From Nocardioides xinjiangensis (GTDB lineage Bacteria > Actinomycetota > Actinomycetes > Propionibacteriales > Nocardioidaceae), in the NCBI RefSeq assembly GCF_017916455.1, contig NZ_JAFMSY010000001.1, forward strand, positions 1,533,977 to 1,597,976: a DNA stretch of 64,000 nt, given 5' to 3'. A program made the position numbers and the translations under genes. This document shows, piece by piece, positions 44,335-52,809 of the stretch. The notes under the pieces are model-generated. The model was not told where the DNA came from, did not search any database, and worked only from the letters and a program-made list of their open reading frames with translations. Every line of letters starts with the position of its first letter. The stretch's first letter is position 1.

Positions 44335-45429
44335 TCAGGACGACGGGACGGCGAAGCGGGCAGCGACCTCGACCACCCGGTCGAAGGCCTCGACCTCGCC
44401 GATGCTGACGCGGACGCCGTCGCCGGCGAAGGGACGCACCGAGATCCCGACCTCGCCGCAGGCCGCCGCGAAGTCGAGCGCCCGGTCGCCGAGCGGGAAC
44501 CACACGAAGTTGCCCTGGGCGTCCGGGAGCTCCCAGCCGACCTCGCGCAGGCGGGCGACCAGCCCGGCGCGACGCGCCACGAGGTCCTCGACGCGGGCAA
44601 ACAGCTCGTCGCGTGCCCCGAGGGAGGCGATCGCCGCGGCCTGGGCGACGTGGCTGACGCCGAAGGGCAGCGACACCGCACGCAGCGCGGCCGCGAGCGG
44701 GGCCGGCGCGACCGCGTACCCGACCCGGAACCCGGCGAGCCCGTAGGCCTTGGAGAAGGTGCGCGTCAGCACGACGTTGTGGTGGCGGCGGTAGGTCGCG
44801 ATGCCGTCGATGGCGTCGTCCATCCGCACGAACTCGAGGTAGGCTTCGTCCACCACGACGACCACGTGCGGGGGCACCTTCGCGATGAACGCGTCGAGCT
44901 CGGACTGCGTCACGGCCGGCCCGGTGGGGTTGTTGGGCGTGCAGACGATGACGACCCGGGTGCGGTCGGTGACCGCCGCCGCCATGGCGTCGAGGTCGTG
45001 GCGGCCGTCGGCGGTCACCGGCACCTGGACGCTCGTCGCGCCGCCCGCGGTGACCGCGATCGGGTAGGCCTCGAACGAGCGCCAGGCGTAGACGAGCTCG
45101 TCGCCCGGCCCGCAGAACGCGTTCACGAGCTGGTAGATGAGCCCCACCGAGCCGGTCGCCGCCGCCAGGTCCTCCACCGGCACGCCCATCGCCTCCCCCA
45201 GCGCCGCGTAGAGCGCGGTGCTGCCCATGTCGGGGTAGCGGTTCATCGAGGCCGCCGCCTCGGTCGCCGCCTCCAGCACGCCGGGCAGCGGCGGGTAGGG
45301 GTTCTCGTTGGACGACAGCTTGTACGACGTGAGCCCGGGTCGGGCGACGGGCGGCTTGCCGGCGACGTACGCGGGGATGGCGAGCACGTTGGGCCGGGGC
45401 TGCGGGGCGGAGCCGGAGGGGGTAGCCAT
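44335..45429 (-). CDS. hisC: Histidinol-phosphate/aromatic aminotransferase
   Basis: A 364-residue class-I/II PLP aminotransferase. SSNENPYPPLPGV is the N-terminal signature, CTPNNPTGP the PLP region, TRTFSKAYGLAGFRVGY contains the Schiff-base Lys, and VRVSIG near the end the substrate Arg. It belongs with the HisC2/Pat branch of actinobacteria. It is isolated from other his genes here, so a role in aromatic amino-acid or general transamination (Pat) is as likely as histidine synthesis. Its stop lies 8 nt after array C. Confidence 0.88.
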   Translation of the reverse strand: MATPSGSAPQPRPNVLAIPAYVAGKPPVARPGLTSYKLSSNENPYPPLPGVLEAATEAAASMNRYPDMGSTALYAALGEAMGVPVEDLAAATGSVGLIYQLVNAFCGPGDELVYAWRSFEAYPIAVTAGGATSVQVPVTADGRHDLDAMAAAVTDRTRVVIVCTPNNPTGPAVTQSELDAFIAKVPPHVVVVVDEAYLEFVRMDDAIDGIATYRRHHNVVLTRTFSKAYGLAGFRVGYAVAPAPLAAALRAVSLPFGVSHVAQAAAIASLGARDELFARVEDLVARRAGLVARLREVGWELPDAQGNFVWFPLGDRALDFAAACGEVGISVRPFAGDGVRVSIGEVEAFDRVVEVAARFAVPSS

Positions 45430-45439
45430 GGCCCGCACC

Positions 45440-45997
45440 CTAGTGAGGCGCGCGACGGCCCCGCCACGGCCGCACGGCTGGCAGCAGCGCCAGGCCGAGG
45501 AGGAAGCCGATCCCGGCGCCGAGCACGTTGTCGACCAGGTCGGTGACGTCGCAGGCCCTGTCCAGCCGGGCGAGCTGCAGCTGGACCAGCTCGATGGCGA
45601 GGCTGTACGCCGCCAGCAGGCCGAGGCCGACGGGCGCGAGCACCAGCGCCGAGCGCCAGCGGCCGACGGCGAGGACCAGGAACACCCCCGCGGGCACGAA
45701 CAGCAGCACGTTGAGGGCGCGCTGGTCGAGGCCGAGGACCTCGAACGCCGCGCCGGTCGGCCCGCCGTAGTCCCACGAGCACGACTCGCTGCGGCCCTCC
45801 GCGGGGACGACCCCGACGTCGGGGCGGGTCGGCACCAGGGTGACCAGCGCGATGGCCGCGAGCGACCAGCACAGGCCGCCGATCGAGACCGCCGAGGCGG
45901 TGCCGAGCCGGCGGCGGGTGGCGAGCACGAGCAGGACCGCGAGGGCTCCAGCCACCAGCCCACCGAGCACCATCACGCCCGCGCCGCCGGTGCTCAT
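45440..45997 (-). CDS. VanZ-like membrane protein
   Basis: A 185-residue protein with about five hydrophobic helices. RALNVLLFVPAGVFLVLAV and AAYSLAIELVQLQ..RACDVTDLVDNVLGAGIGF form the VanZ core, in which the Asn, Glu, Asp and Asn residues are typical. The family was named for teicoplanin resistance, but most members have unknown roles; no van genes are nearby. The ATG at 45997 was chosen because it precedes the first helix. Divergent from the holin-like gene, 40 nt apart. The aminotransferase gene follows on the same strand. Confidence 0.82.
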   Translation of the reverse strand: MSTGGAGVMVLGGLVAGALAVLLVLATRRRLGTASAVSIGGLCWSLAAIALVTLVPTRPDVGVVPAEGRSESCSWDYGGPTGAAFEVLGLDQRALNVLLFVPAGVFLVLAVGRWRSALVLAPVGLGLLAAYSLAIELVQLQLARLDRACDVTDLVDNVLGAGIGFLLGLALLPAVRPWRGRRAPH

Positions 45998-46037
45998 CAC
46001 GTCGGCGAGGGTACGCGGGAGGGATAACCTCGCCCGC

Positions 46038-46427
46038 ATGCGCTTCGTGACCTGGTTGCTGACGTACGCCGCCGGGCTGGCCGTGGCGGCCCAGCTGCTG
46101 GCGGGCATCTCCTTCGAGGGGCCCGACTCCGGCCAGGCGGAGCTGCAGGAGAAGATCGTCCCGCTGCTCCTCGTCGCCCTCATCCTCGGCCTGGTGTCGA
46201 CCTTCGTGGAGCCGGTGGTCAAGCTCGTCTCGCTGCCCTTCATCATCCTGACGCTCGGCTTGCTCCTCCTGGTCATCAACGCGCTGATGCTGCTGCTCAC
46301 CGCCCGGCTCGCGGACGCGTTCGGCCTCGGCTTCGACGTCGACGGCTTCTGGAGCGCGCTCGTGGGGGCTCTGGTCGTCACCGTCGTCGGCTGGGGCGTC
46401 CGGATCGCCCTGCCCTCCCGGGACTGA
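46038..46427 (+). CDS. Small four-helix membrane protein (phage-holin superfamily IV type)
   Basis: A 129-residue protein with four hydrophobic segments. VPLLLVALILGLVSTFVEPV, KLVSLPFIILTLGLLLLVIN and ALMLLLTARLADAFGL are the characteristic stretch of the 'phage holin family' (DUF360) proteins found chromosomally in many bacteria. It is not evidence of a prophage: no other phage gene is present. It is followed 4 nt later by the LMW-PTP gene and heads a run of co-directional genes. Confidence 0.85.
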   Translation: MRFVTWLLTYAAGLAVAAQLLAGISFEGPDSGQAELQEKIVPLLLVALILGLVSTFVEPVVKLVSLPFIILTLGLLLLVINALMLLLTARLADAFGLGFDVDGFWSALVGALVVTVVGWGVRIALPSRD

Positions 46428-46431
46428 CGGG

Positions 46432-46932
46432 GTGCCGGCCCTCCCCGCCGCCCGCGTGCCCGGCCGCTACCGGGTGGCGCTCGTCTGCCTGGGCAACATC
46501 TGCCGCTCGCCGACCGCGCACGTCGTCCTCGAGCACCGGCTGAGGGACGCCGGCCTGGCCGATCGGGTGCAGGTCGCCTCCTCGGGCACGGGCGGCTGGC
46601 ACGTCGGCAACCCTATGGACCCGCGCGCCGCGGCGACGCTGAGCGCGGCGGGCTACGACCCGACCCGGCACCGTGCCCGGCAGTACGACGCGACCTGGCC
46701 CGACGCGTACGACCTGGTCCTGGCGATGGACGAGACCAACCTCCTCGACGTGGGCGGGCGCACGGACCGGGTGGGCCTGTTCCGCGACTTCGACCCGGTC
46801 GGTCCGGGCGGGGAGGTACCGGACCCGTACTACGGTGGAGCCGACGGCTTCGAGGAGGTGCTGGCGATGGTGGAGCGCACGAGCGACGCGATCGTCGCGG
46901 CCCTGCCGCGCGCGCTGGAGGGCAGAGCCTGA
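46432..46932 (+). CDS. Low-molecular-weight protein tyrosine phosphatase
   Basis: A 166-residue phosphatase. The P-loop VCLGNICRS gives Cys19 to Arg25 (CX5R) and the general acid is in VPDPYYGG. It dephosphorylates phosphotyrosine proteins; actinobacterial relatives include PtpA. A short Arg/Pro-rich extension precedes the first strand, and GTG at 46432 is the only suitable start. The stop overlaps the start of the fructosamine-kinase gene (TGATG), so the two are coupled. Confidence 0.92.
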   Translation: MPALPAARVPGRYRVALVCLGNICRSPTAHVVLEHRLRDAGLADRVQVASSGTGGWHVGNPMDPRAAATLSAAGYDPTRHRARQYDATWPDAYDLVLAMDETNLLDVGGRTDRVGLFRDFDPVGPGGEVPDPYYGGADGFEEVLAMVERTSDAIVAALPRALEGRA

Positions 46933-47795
46933 TGGCTCGCCAGCCGATCGTGGCCCGGCGCGCCGAGGAGCTGCTCGGCACGTCGGTGGTCGCGACCTCT
47001 CCGGTGGCCGGCGGCGACGTCGCGACCGCCACCCGGCTGCGCCTCTCGAGCGGCCAGACGGCGCTCATGAAGACGCTTCCCCACGCCCCGGAGGGCTTCT
47101 TCGAGGCCGAGGCCGCCGGGCTGCGGTGGCTGGCCGAGGTCGAGGGCGGCGTGCCGCTGCCCGAGGTGCTCGCCGCCGCCAGCGACTGCGTGATCCTGGA
47201 GTGGATCGAGCCGGGCTCGAAGACGCCGGTCGAGGCGGCCGTGGCGTTCGGCCAGCAGCTCGCCACCACCCATGCCGCGGGCGCCGACGGCTGGGGCCTC
47301 GACCACGACGGCTACATCGGCCGGCTGCCGATGCCCAACCGGAGCGCCGACTCGTGGCCGGAGTTCTACGCCGTGCGCCGCGTGCTGCCCTACCTCAAGC
47401 TGGCCCGCGACCGCGGCGCCATCACCGACGCCGACGCCGCGGCCGTCGAGGCGGTGGTGGGCCGGTTGACCGGGCTGCTCCCGGAGGAGCCGCCCGCCCG
47501 GCTGCACGGCGACCTCTGGAACGGCAACTGCCTCTGGGGGCAGGACCTCGCCATCCACGTCATCGACCCCGCGGCGCACGGCGGCCACCGCGAGGTGGAC
47601 CTGGCGATGCTGCACCTCTTCGGGCTCCCGCACCTGCCGCGGGTCGTCGCGGCGTACCACGAGGCGTACCCGCTCGCGGAGGGCTGGGAGGACCGGCTCG
47701 GGATCCACCAGCTGTTCCCGCTGCTGGTGCACGCGTGCATGTTCGGCGGCGGCTACGGCGCGCGCGCCGGCAGCATCGCCGCGCGCTACGCCTGA
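46932..47795 (+). CDS. Fructosamine kinase family protein
   Basis: A 287-residue APH-fold kinase. TALMKTLPHAPEGFFEAEAAG carries the ATP Lys and a Glu, RLHGDLWNGNCLW is the catalytic loop and HVIDPAAHGGHREVDLAML the metal loop. These match the FN3K/fructosamine-3-kinase family, which phosphorylates sugar adducts on protein lysines so they detach. Translation is coupled to the LMW-PTP gene, the same pairing seen in many actinobacteria, suggesting protein deglycation (inference). Confidence 0.9.
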   Translation: MARQPIVARRAEELLGTSVVATSPVAGGDVATATRLRLSSGQTALMKTLPHAPEGFFEAEAAGLRWLAEVEGGVPLPEVLAAASDCVILEWIEPGSKTPVEAAVAFGQQLATTHAAGADGWGLDHDGYIGRLPMPNRSADSWPEFYAVRRVLPYLKLARDRGAITDADAAAVEAVVGRLTGLLPEEPPARLHGDLWNGNCLWGQDLAIHVIDPAAHGGHREVDLAMLHLFGLPHLPRVVAAYHEAYPLAEGWEDRLGIHQLFPLLVHACMFGGGYGARAGSIAARYA

Positions 47796-47846
47796 CCCAC
47801 CCGTCGGGCTGGTCCGCGCGCCGCCGCCGCGCGGCAGGGTGGAGCG

Positions 47847-48485
47847 ATGGCCGAGCCCACCGACGCGACGCCCTGGGTCCCCGACTCGCGCGAGCTGGAG
47901 GACCTGGAGTCTGCCGCCCACGAGTGCCGCGGCTGCGAGCTGTGGCAGCCCGCCACGCAGGTCGTGTTCTCCAGCGGCGACCGGTCCGCGAGGATCATGC
48001 TCGTCGGCGAGCAGCCCGGCGACCAGGAGGACCGGGCGGGCGAGCCGTTCGTCGGGCCCGCCGGGCGGGTGCTCGACGAGGCGCTGACGGAGGCCGGCAT
48101 CGCGCGGGAGGCGGCGTACCTCACCAACGCGGTCAAGCACTTCCGCTTCGAGCAGCGCGGCAAGCGGCGCATCCACGCCAAGCCCGAGGTGCGCCACGTC
48201 GGCGCCTGCCGCCCCTGGCTGGACGCCGAGCTTGAGGCGGTCTCGCCCGGGGTCGTCGTCGCCCTCGGCGCCACGGCGGCGCGGGCCGTGCTGGAGCGGC
48301 CCGTGAAGATCGGCGAGGTCCGGGGCACGGTGCTGGACGAGGCCGGTCCACCCGAACGACCCCGTCCACCCGTGGTCGTCACCACGCACCCGTCGGCGGT
48401 CCTGCGGCTGCGCGGGCGCGACGGGTACGACGAGGCGTTCGCCGGCCTCGTCGGCGACCTCCGGCTGGCCGCGCCCTTCGCCTGA
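47847..48485 (+). CDS. udgX: UdgX-type uracil-DNA glycosylase
   Basis: A 212-residue UDG-superfamily protein. Motif [21 protein letters not shown], motif B TTHPSA and the diagnostic insertion KRRIH (His110) are present. In Mycobacterium smegmatis UdgX the equivalent His forms a stable covalent bond with DNA after uracil excision, so this protein is expected to bind uracil-DNA suicidally. Cys residues of HECRGCELW and GACRPWL are ligands of the iron-sulfur cluster; only three Cys occur in the whole protein. It is transcribed after the fructosamine-kinase gene with a 51-nt gap. Confidence 0.93.
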   Translation: MAEPTDATPWVPDSRELEDLESAAHECRGCELWQPATQVVFSSGDRSARIMLVGEQPGDQEDRAGEPFVGPAGRVLDEALTEAGIAREAAYLTNAVKHFRFEQRGKRRIHAKPEVRHVGACRPWLDAELEAVSPGVVVALGATAARAVLERPVKIGEVRGTVLDEAGPPERPRPPVVVTTHPSAVLRLRGRDGYDEAFAGLVGDLRLAAPFA

Positions 48486-48494
48486 CCCGCCGAT

Positions 48495-48511
48495 CTCAGG
48501 ATCGCCTCAGG
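48495..48511 (+). promoter_or_regulatory. Direct repeat CTCAGG x2, candidate MprA-like box
   Basis: CTCAGG at 48495-48500 and 48506-48511 are spaced 11 nt, one helical turn, 22-38 nt before the response-regulator start. OmpR-family regulators bind such tandem half-sites, and the mycobacterial MprA box is also built of CTCAG-like direct repeats. Autoregulation is inferred. Confidence 0.5.
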
Positions 48512-48532
48512 CGTGGCTGGCATCCTTGCCGC

Positions 48533-49228
48533 GTGAACGAGTCGAAGCCGCGCGTGCTCGTCGTCGACGACGACCGTGCCGTGCGCGACTCGCTGCGCCG
48601 GTCGCTGGAGTTCAACGGGTACGACGTGGTGCTGGCCGCCGACGGCGCCGAGGGCCTGGTCGCCGTGGGCGCCCAGCACCCCGACGTGGTGGTGATCGAC
48701 GTGATGATGCCGCGGCTCGACGGCATCGAGACCACCCGGGCGCTGCGCGCGGCCGGCAACGACGTACCCGTCCTCGTCCTGACCGCGCGCGACGCCGTCG
48801 GCGACCGCGTCGAGGGCCTCGACGCCGGCGCGGACGACTACCTCACCAAGCCCTTCGCGCTCGAGGAGCTGCTGGCCCGGCTGCGCGCGCTGCTGCGCCG
48901 GGTCGTCCCCGGCGCCGACGGCGAGAGCGAGGTGCTGTCGTTCGCCGACCTGCGCATGGACGTCGCGAGCCGCGACGTGTCCCGCGGCGGCCGGCCGATC
49001 GAGCTCACCCGCACGGAGTTCACGCTCCTCGAGATGTTCCTGCGCCGGCCGCGGCGCGTGCTCGACCGCTCCTTCATCCTCGAGGAGGTGTGGGGCTACG
49101 ACTTCCCGACCAGCGCCAACTCGCTCGAGGTGTACGTCGGCTACCTCCGGCGCAAGACCGAGGCCGAGGGCGAGCCGCGGCTGATCCAGACCGTGCGCGG
49201 CGTCGGCTACGTGCTGAAGGAATCATGA
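48533..49228 (+). CDS. mprA: OmpR-type response regulator (MprA-like)
   Basis: A 231-residue regulator. Receiver: acidic pair in VVDDDRAV, phospho-Asp in [13 protein letters not shown], Lys in YLTKPFAL. Effector: winged helix with [42 protein letters not shown] and [11 protein letters not shown]. Sequence and the adjoining kinase are most like mycobacterial MprAB, which responds to envelope stress; the symbol is by resemblance. A CTCAGG tandem motif precedes the gene. The kinase start is 10 nt downstream. Confidence 0.9.
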   Translation: MNESKPRVLVVDDDRAVRDSLRRSLEFNGYDVVLAADGAEGLVAVGAQHPDVVVIDVMMPRLDGIETTRALRAAGNDVPVLVLTARDAVGDRVEGLDAGADDYLTKPFALEELLARLRALLRRVVPGADGESEVLSFADLRMDVASRDVSRGGRPIELTRTEFTLLEMFLRRPRRVLDRSFILEEVWGYDFPTSANSLEVYVGYLRRKTEAEGEPRLIQTVRGVGYVLKES

Positions 49229-49238
49229 GGTCGGCACC

Positions 49239-50630
49239 GTGAGGTCGACCGCCTGGCCCGACGGGACCTGGCCCGACGGGCGCTGGCACTACCGCCGGTC
49301 CCTGGCGTCGCGGGTCGCCGTGCTGACCACGCTCGCCGTCGGGCTGTCGATCACGATCATGGCGTTCACCGCGTTCGTCGTGATGCGCCAGCAGCTCATG
49401 AGCTCGCTCGACCAGTCGCTGCTCAACCGCGCCCACAAGGCCACGGCGATCTCCACCCTGTCGGACCTCACCGTCCAGGGCTTCCCGCCGTGGGTCCTCG
49501 GCGCCGCCGACGTCCGCGTCATCTTCGTCACCGCCGACGGCCCCCCGAGCGGCACCGACATCCCGAACTTCCGGCTGGGGCGGCCCGAGTACGACGTCGT
49601 GACCGGCCGGCGCGAGTCCGTCGTGCGGACCCTGGTCACCGCGGAGGGCGAGCGGTTCCGGGTCGCCACGGTGCCCGCCGGCAGCGGCCAGGCGCTGGTG
49701 CTCGCCCAGCCGCTCGCCGCCAACGACCGGACGCTGGAGAAGCTCGGCGGCGTGCTGTTCGTCTTCGGCGCCCTGGGCGTGCTGGCGGCGCTGCTGGCCG
49801 GCTGGCTCGTGGCCCGCAACGGCCTGCGCCCCGTACGGCGCCTCACGTCCGCGGTGGAGCGGATCGCGGTCACCGAGGACCTCACGCCGCTGCGGGTGGA
49901 GGGCGACGACGAGGTCGCGCGTCTCGCGACCGCGTTCAACCAGATGCTGCTCGCGCTGGGAGCGTCGCGGGACCGGCAGCGCCGGCTGGTGGCCGACGCG
50001 AGCCACGAGCTGCGCACGCCCCTCACGTCGCTGCGCACGAACCTCGACCTGCTCCGGCAGGCCGAGGGCAACGCGGCGCTCCCGCCCCAGGCGCGGCTCG
50101 AGCTGCTCGACGACGTGCGCGGCCAGATCGAGGAGCTCAGCGCGCTCGTGGGCGACCTCGTGGAGCTCGCCCGCGACGAGCCGACGAGCCGCGTGGTGAC
50201 GCAGGTCGACCTCGCCGAGGTCGTCGAGCGGGCGGTGACGCGCGTACGTCGCCGCGCGCACGGCGTCGCGTTCGAGGTGTCCCTGCACGAGTGGCCGGTC
50301 GTGGGCGATGGCAACAGCCTGGAGCGCGCCGTGACGAACCTGCTCGACAACGCCGCCAAGTGGAGCCCGTCGGGCGGCACGGTCACGGTGCGCCTGGCCG
50401 ACGGCGTGCTCACCGTCGACGACGAGGGCAGCGGGGTCGCGGAGGCGGACCGGCCACACGTCTTCGACCGCTTCTACCGCGCCGAGGAGTCACGCGCCAT
50501 GCCCGGCTCCGGGCTGGGCCTCGCGATCGTGCGGCAGGTGGTGGACCGGCACGGCGGACGCGTCGAGGTGTCGCAGGCACCGGGCGGCGGGGCGCGGTTC
50601 TCGCTGTGGATCCCCGCGGCACCCGCGTGA
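49239..50630 (+). CDS. mprB: Sensor histidine kinase (MprB-like)
   Basis: A 463-residue membrane kinase. Two helices (about residues 28-50 and 166-188) enclose a sensor domain of about 115 residues. After them come a HAMP segment (GLRPVRRLTSAVERIAVTED), the phospho-acceptor DASHELRTPLTSLR with His256, an N-box DNLLDNAAKW-like TNLLDNAAKWSP, and G-boxes VDDEGSGV and GSGLGLAIVR. Partner of the upstream OmpR-type regulator. The terminal TGA is within the first unit of array E (GCGTGAGTGGGCGC). Confidence 0.92.
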   Translation: MRSTAWPDGTWPDGRWHYRRSLASRVAVLTTLAVGLSITIMAFTAFVVMRQQLMSSLDQSLLNRAHKATAISTLSDLTVQGFPPWVLGAADVRVIFVTADGPPSGTDIPNFRLGRPEYDVVTGRRESVVRTLVTAEGERFRVATVPAGSGQALVLAQPLAANDRTLEKLGGVLFVFGALGVLAALLAGWLVARNGLRPVRRLTSAVERIAVTEDLTPLRVEGDDEVARLATAFNQMLLALGASRDRQRRLVADASHELRTPLTSLRTNLDLLRQAEGNAALPPQARLELLDDVRGQIEELSALVGDLVELARDEPTSRVVTQVDLAEVVERAVTRVRRRAHGVAFEVSLHEWPVVGDGNSLERAVTNLLDNAAKWSPSGGTVTVRLADGVLTVDDEGSGVAEADRPHVFDRFYRAEESRAMPGSGLGLAIVRQVVDRHGGRVEVSQAPGGGARFSLWIPAAPA

Positions 50631-50899
50631 GTGGGCGCTGGCGTCCCGTGCTGCCGCGTCGAGTGGGCGCTGGTGTCCCGCGCTGCCGCGCCGAGTGGGC
50701 GCTGGTGTCCCGCGCCGCCGCGTCGAGTGGGCGCTGGCGTCCCGCGCCGCGGCGCCGAGTGGGCGCTGGCGTCCCGATCGGAGCGCATTAGCGCCGACTC
50801 GACGGGAACTCCCGGCGCACTAGCGCCGACTCGACGGGAACTCCAGGCGCACCAGCGCCGACTCGACGGGGACTCCCGGCGCACTGGCGCCGACTCGAC
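50629..50899. repeat. Mirror-image repeat array E: 32-nt units, five forward and four reverse
   Basis: Forward units with GAGTGGGCGC start at 50629, 50661, 50693, 50725 and 50757. Reverse units with GCGCCGACTC start at 50791, 50823, 50855 and 50887. The period is exactly 32 nt in both halves. Forward units continue CTGGTGTCCCGCGCCGC; reverse units read GAACTCCCGGCGCACTA between cores. The outermost forward unit contains the TGA of the kinase gene and the outermost reverse unit directly abuts the TGA of the convergent pabB gene. Left and right cores are complementary apart from one G/C change, so the RNA of either gene could fold on itself only if transcription crosses the centre. Confidence 0.95.
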
Positions 50900-52237
50900 T
50901 CAGTCGAAGACGCGCAGCAGCCGCTCTGCCTTCCACTGCGACTCGGCCCACTCCTCGGCGAGGTCGGACCTCACGGTGATGCCACCGCCGGTGCCGAGCG
51001 ACCAGGTCCCGCTGCCGTCGGTGGTGAGGGAGCGGATGACGACCCCCAGGTCGGCGGGGCCGTCGCCGCTGATCCAGCCGAAGGCGCCGGCGTACACGCC
51101 CCGCGGCGTCGACTCAACCTCCTCGACGACCTGCATGGTGCGCAGCTTGGGCGCACCCGTCATCGAGCCGGCGGGGAACAGCGTCCGCAGCGCCGCGACG
51201 GTGCTGACGTCGTCGCGCAGGCGGCCGCGGACGGTCGAGACCAGCTGGTGGACCGACTCGTAGGTCTCGACCTGCATCAGCGCCGGCACCTCCACGCTGC
51301 CGACCTCGCAGACCATCGAGAGGTCGTTGCGCAGCAGGTCGACGATCATCAGGTTCTCCGCGCGCGTCTTGGGGTCGCTCGCCAGCCGGTCGCGGTGCGC
51401 ACGGTCCTCCTCCGGCGACGCGCCGCGCGGGGTCGTGCCCTTGATCGGCTTGGTCTCGAGGTGCCGGTCGGCGCTCACGAGGGCGTACCTCTCCGGCGAG
51501 CTGCTGAGCAGCCAGGCGCGCGCGCCCGCGACGTCGTGCTGGAGGAAGCCGGAGTACGGCGCGGGGTTGAGCCGGCGCAGGCGGAGGTACGCCGTCACCG
51601 GGTCGAGGTGGGAGGTGCGGGTCAGGCGGTGGGTGAGGTTGACCTCGTAGGAGTTACCGGCGTGGAGGTGCTCCTGCACGCGGGCGAAGGCGTCGGCGTA
51701 CTCGGCGGGAGGTGCGGACATGGCGGGCGGCGCCGAGGGCCGAGCCTGCGGACTTCCTGGGGTCTGCGTGAACTTCCCTGGGTGTGCAGGCCCCCTGAAG
51801 TTCGCAATCCCCCGGGTAAGCGGGGGATCAGGGGAATCGGGGGGATCCTGGGGCGGGCGGGACGGAGCGGCGACCGCGTGCTCGAACACCCGCACGGCCC
51901 GGGGCCGCATCCACACCGCGTCGGGCAGCAACGGGTCGGGGGTGGCGGGCAGGTCGGTGCGGGCGGCGTACCCGAGGTAGCCGAACCACTGCTCCCCCGC
52001 GCGGATCCGTTCGCCGAGCACCGTGAAGACGTCGTCGCCGACGACCGTCGCGGACCCACGGGCGTGCTCGGTCACCTCGCGGGTCGTCGCGGACCACGAC
52101 AGCGAGACGTCGTCGGGGTCGAGCCAGCCGATGATCGAGCGCCGGCCCGACCACTCGCGCGCGCCGCCCCCGTCGAGCCAGAAGCAGCGCGCGTGGCGGG
52201 CGGCGACGTCGCGGAAGAAGGCGACCGGGTCCGTCAC
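50900..52237 (-). CDS. pabB: Aminodeoxychorismate synthase component I
   Basis: A 445-residue chorismate-utilising enzyme for 4-aminobenzoate/folate synthesis. The C-terminal domain holds ETKPIKGTTPRGAS, RAENLMIVDLLRNDLS, PAGSMTGAPKLRTM and SLGTGGGITVRSD, the full active-site set. The N-terminal subdomain is about 130 residues. Between them is an unusual Pro-rich insert (PPQDPPDSPDPPLTRG and GPAHPGKFTQTPGSPQARPS) encoded by a stretch with inverted repeats (51770-51827). GTG at 52237 overlaps the pabA stop (GTGA), so both subunits are made together. Its TGA abuts array E. Confidence 0.9.
   Translation of the reverse strand: MTDPVAFFRDVAARHARCFWLDGGGAREWSGRRSIIGWLDPDDVSLSWSATTREVTEHARGSATVVGDDVFTVLGERIRAGEQWFGYLGYAARTDLPATPDPLLPDAVWMRPRAVRVFEHAVAAPSRPPQDPPDSPDPPLTRGIANFRGPAHPGKFTQTPGSPQARPSAPPAMSAPPAEYADAFARVQEHLHAGNSYEVNLTHRLTRTSHLDPVTAYLRLRRLNPAPYSGFLQHDVAGARAWLLSSSPERYALVSADRHLETKPIKGTTPRGASPEEDRAHRDRLASDPKTRAENLMIVDLLRNDLSMVCEVGSVEVPALMQVETYESVHQLVSTVRGRLRDDVSTVAALRTLFPAGSMTGAPKLRTMQVVEEVESTPRGVYAGAFGWISGDGPADLGVVIRSLTTDGSGTWSLGTGGGITVRSDLAEEWAESQWKAERLLRVFD
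51770..51827. repeat. Palindrome-bearing in-frame insert within pabB
   Basis: GAACTTC (51770-51776) and GAAGTTC (51797-51803) form an inverted repeat. It is followed by TCCCCC-GGGTAAGC-GGGGGA (51808-51827), a second small hairpin, and a run of G-rich repeats (GGGGAATCGGGGGGATCCTG). The stretch encodes the Pro-rich linker of PabB without breaking the frame and has a base pattern unlike the rest of the gene. It may be a small palindromic element that landed in coding sequence. Confidence 0.45.
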
Positions 52238-52794
52238 GACAGGAAGTTCCGCACGAGGTCGTCGCCGTGCGACGACAGGACCGACTCGGGGTGGAACTGC
52301 ACCCCGTGCAGCGGCAGGTCGCGGTGGCGGACGCCCATCACGACGCCGTCCTCGCTCCACGCCGTCGCGACGAGGTCGTCGGGCAGCTCGAGCGCGCCCA
52401 GCGAGTGGTAGCGCACCGCCGCGAACCCCTGCGGCAGCCCGGCGAACACCCCGCGGCCGTCGTGGCGCACGGACGCGACCTCCCCGTGCGCCGGGGGCAG
52501 CCGCTCCACCGTGCCGCCGTACGCCGCCACCAGGCCCTGCATGCCCAGGCACACGCCGAGCACCGGCCGGGACCCGTCGCGCAGCACCGCGGTGCCGACG
52601 GTGAAGTCCGCGGGCGACCCCGGGTGCCCCGGGCCCGGTGACAGCACCACGTGGGAGTGCCGCAGCACGTCGGCGGCCGTCACCTCGTCGTGCTGGACCA
52701 CCCGCGGCAGCACCCCGGTCACGCGAGCCACCAGGTGCACGAGGTTCCACGTGTAGGAGTCGTGGTGGTCGACCACGATCACGTCCGGCGTCAC
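52234..52794 (-). CDS. pabA: Aminodeoxychorismate synthase glutamine amidotransferase
   Basis: A 186-residue class-I amidotransferase. VLGVCLGMQG carries the nucleophile Cys, and LHGVQFHPESVL the His-Glu pair; the oxyanion SPGPGHPGSP is intact. It supplies ammonia to PabB, with which it overlaps by 4 nt. The downstream PabB makes the specific pathway folate rather than tryptophan, though PabA/TrpG can be shared. The ATG at 52794 begins MTPDVIVVDHHDSYTWN, the standard first strand. Confidence 0.92.
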   Translation of the reverse strand: MTPDVIVVDHHDSYTWNLVHLVARVTGVLPRVVQHDEVTAADVLRHSHVVLSPGPGHPGSPADFTVGTAVLRDGSRPVLGVCLGMQGLVAAYGGTVERLPPAHGEVASVRHDGRGVFAGLPQGFAAVRYHSLGALELPDDLVATAWSEDGVVMGVRHRDLPLHGVQFHPESVLSSHGDDLVRNFLS

Positions 52795-52809
52795 GCCGCG
52801 AGGCTAGTC

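Noticed and set aside
45440..45997. Vancomycin-resistance gene
   Set aside because: VanZ-like proteins are common without vanA/B genes; none of vanHAX or vanRS is in the window.
46038..46427. Prophage remnant
   Set aside because: The holin-like protein belongs to a family that is widespread on bacterial chromosomes; there is no integrase, capsid, tail or attachment site nearby.
50631..51263. A protein with VEWALVSR / VGAGVP repeats
   Set aside because: It is simply translation of the 32-nt units of array E in one frame, followed by antisense of pabB; it has no independent start or codon signature.
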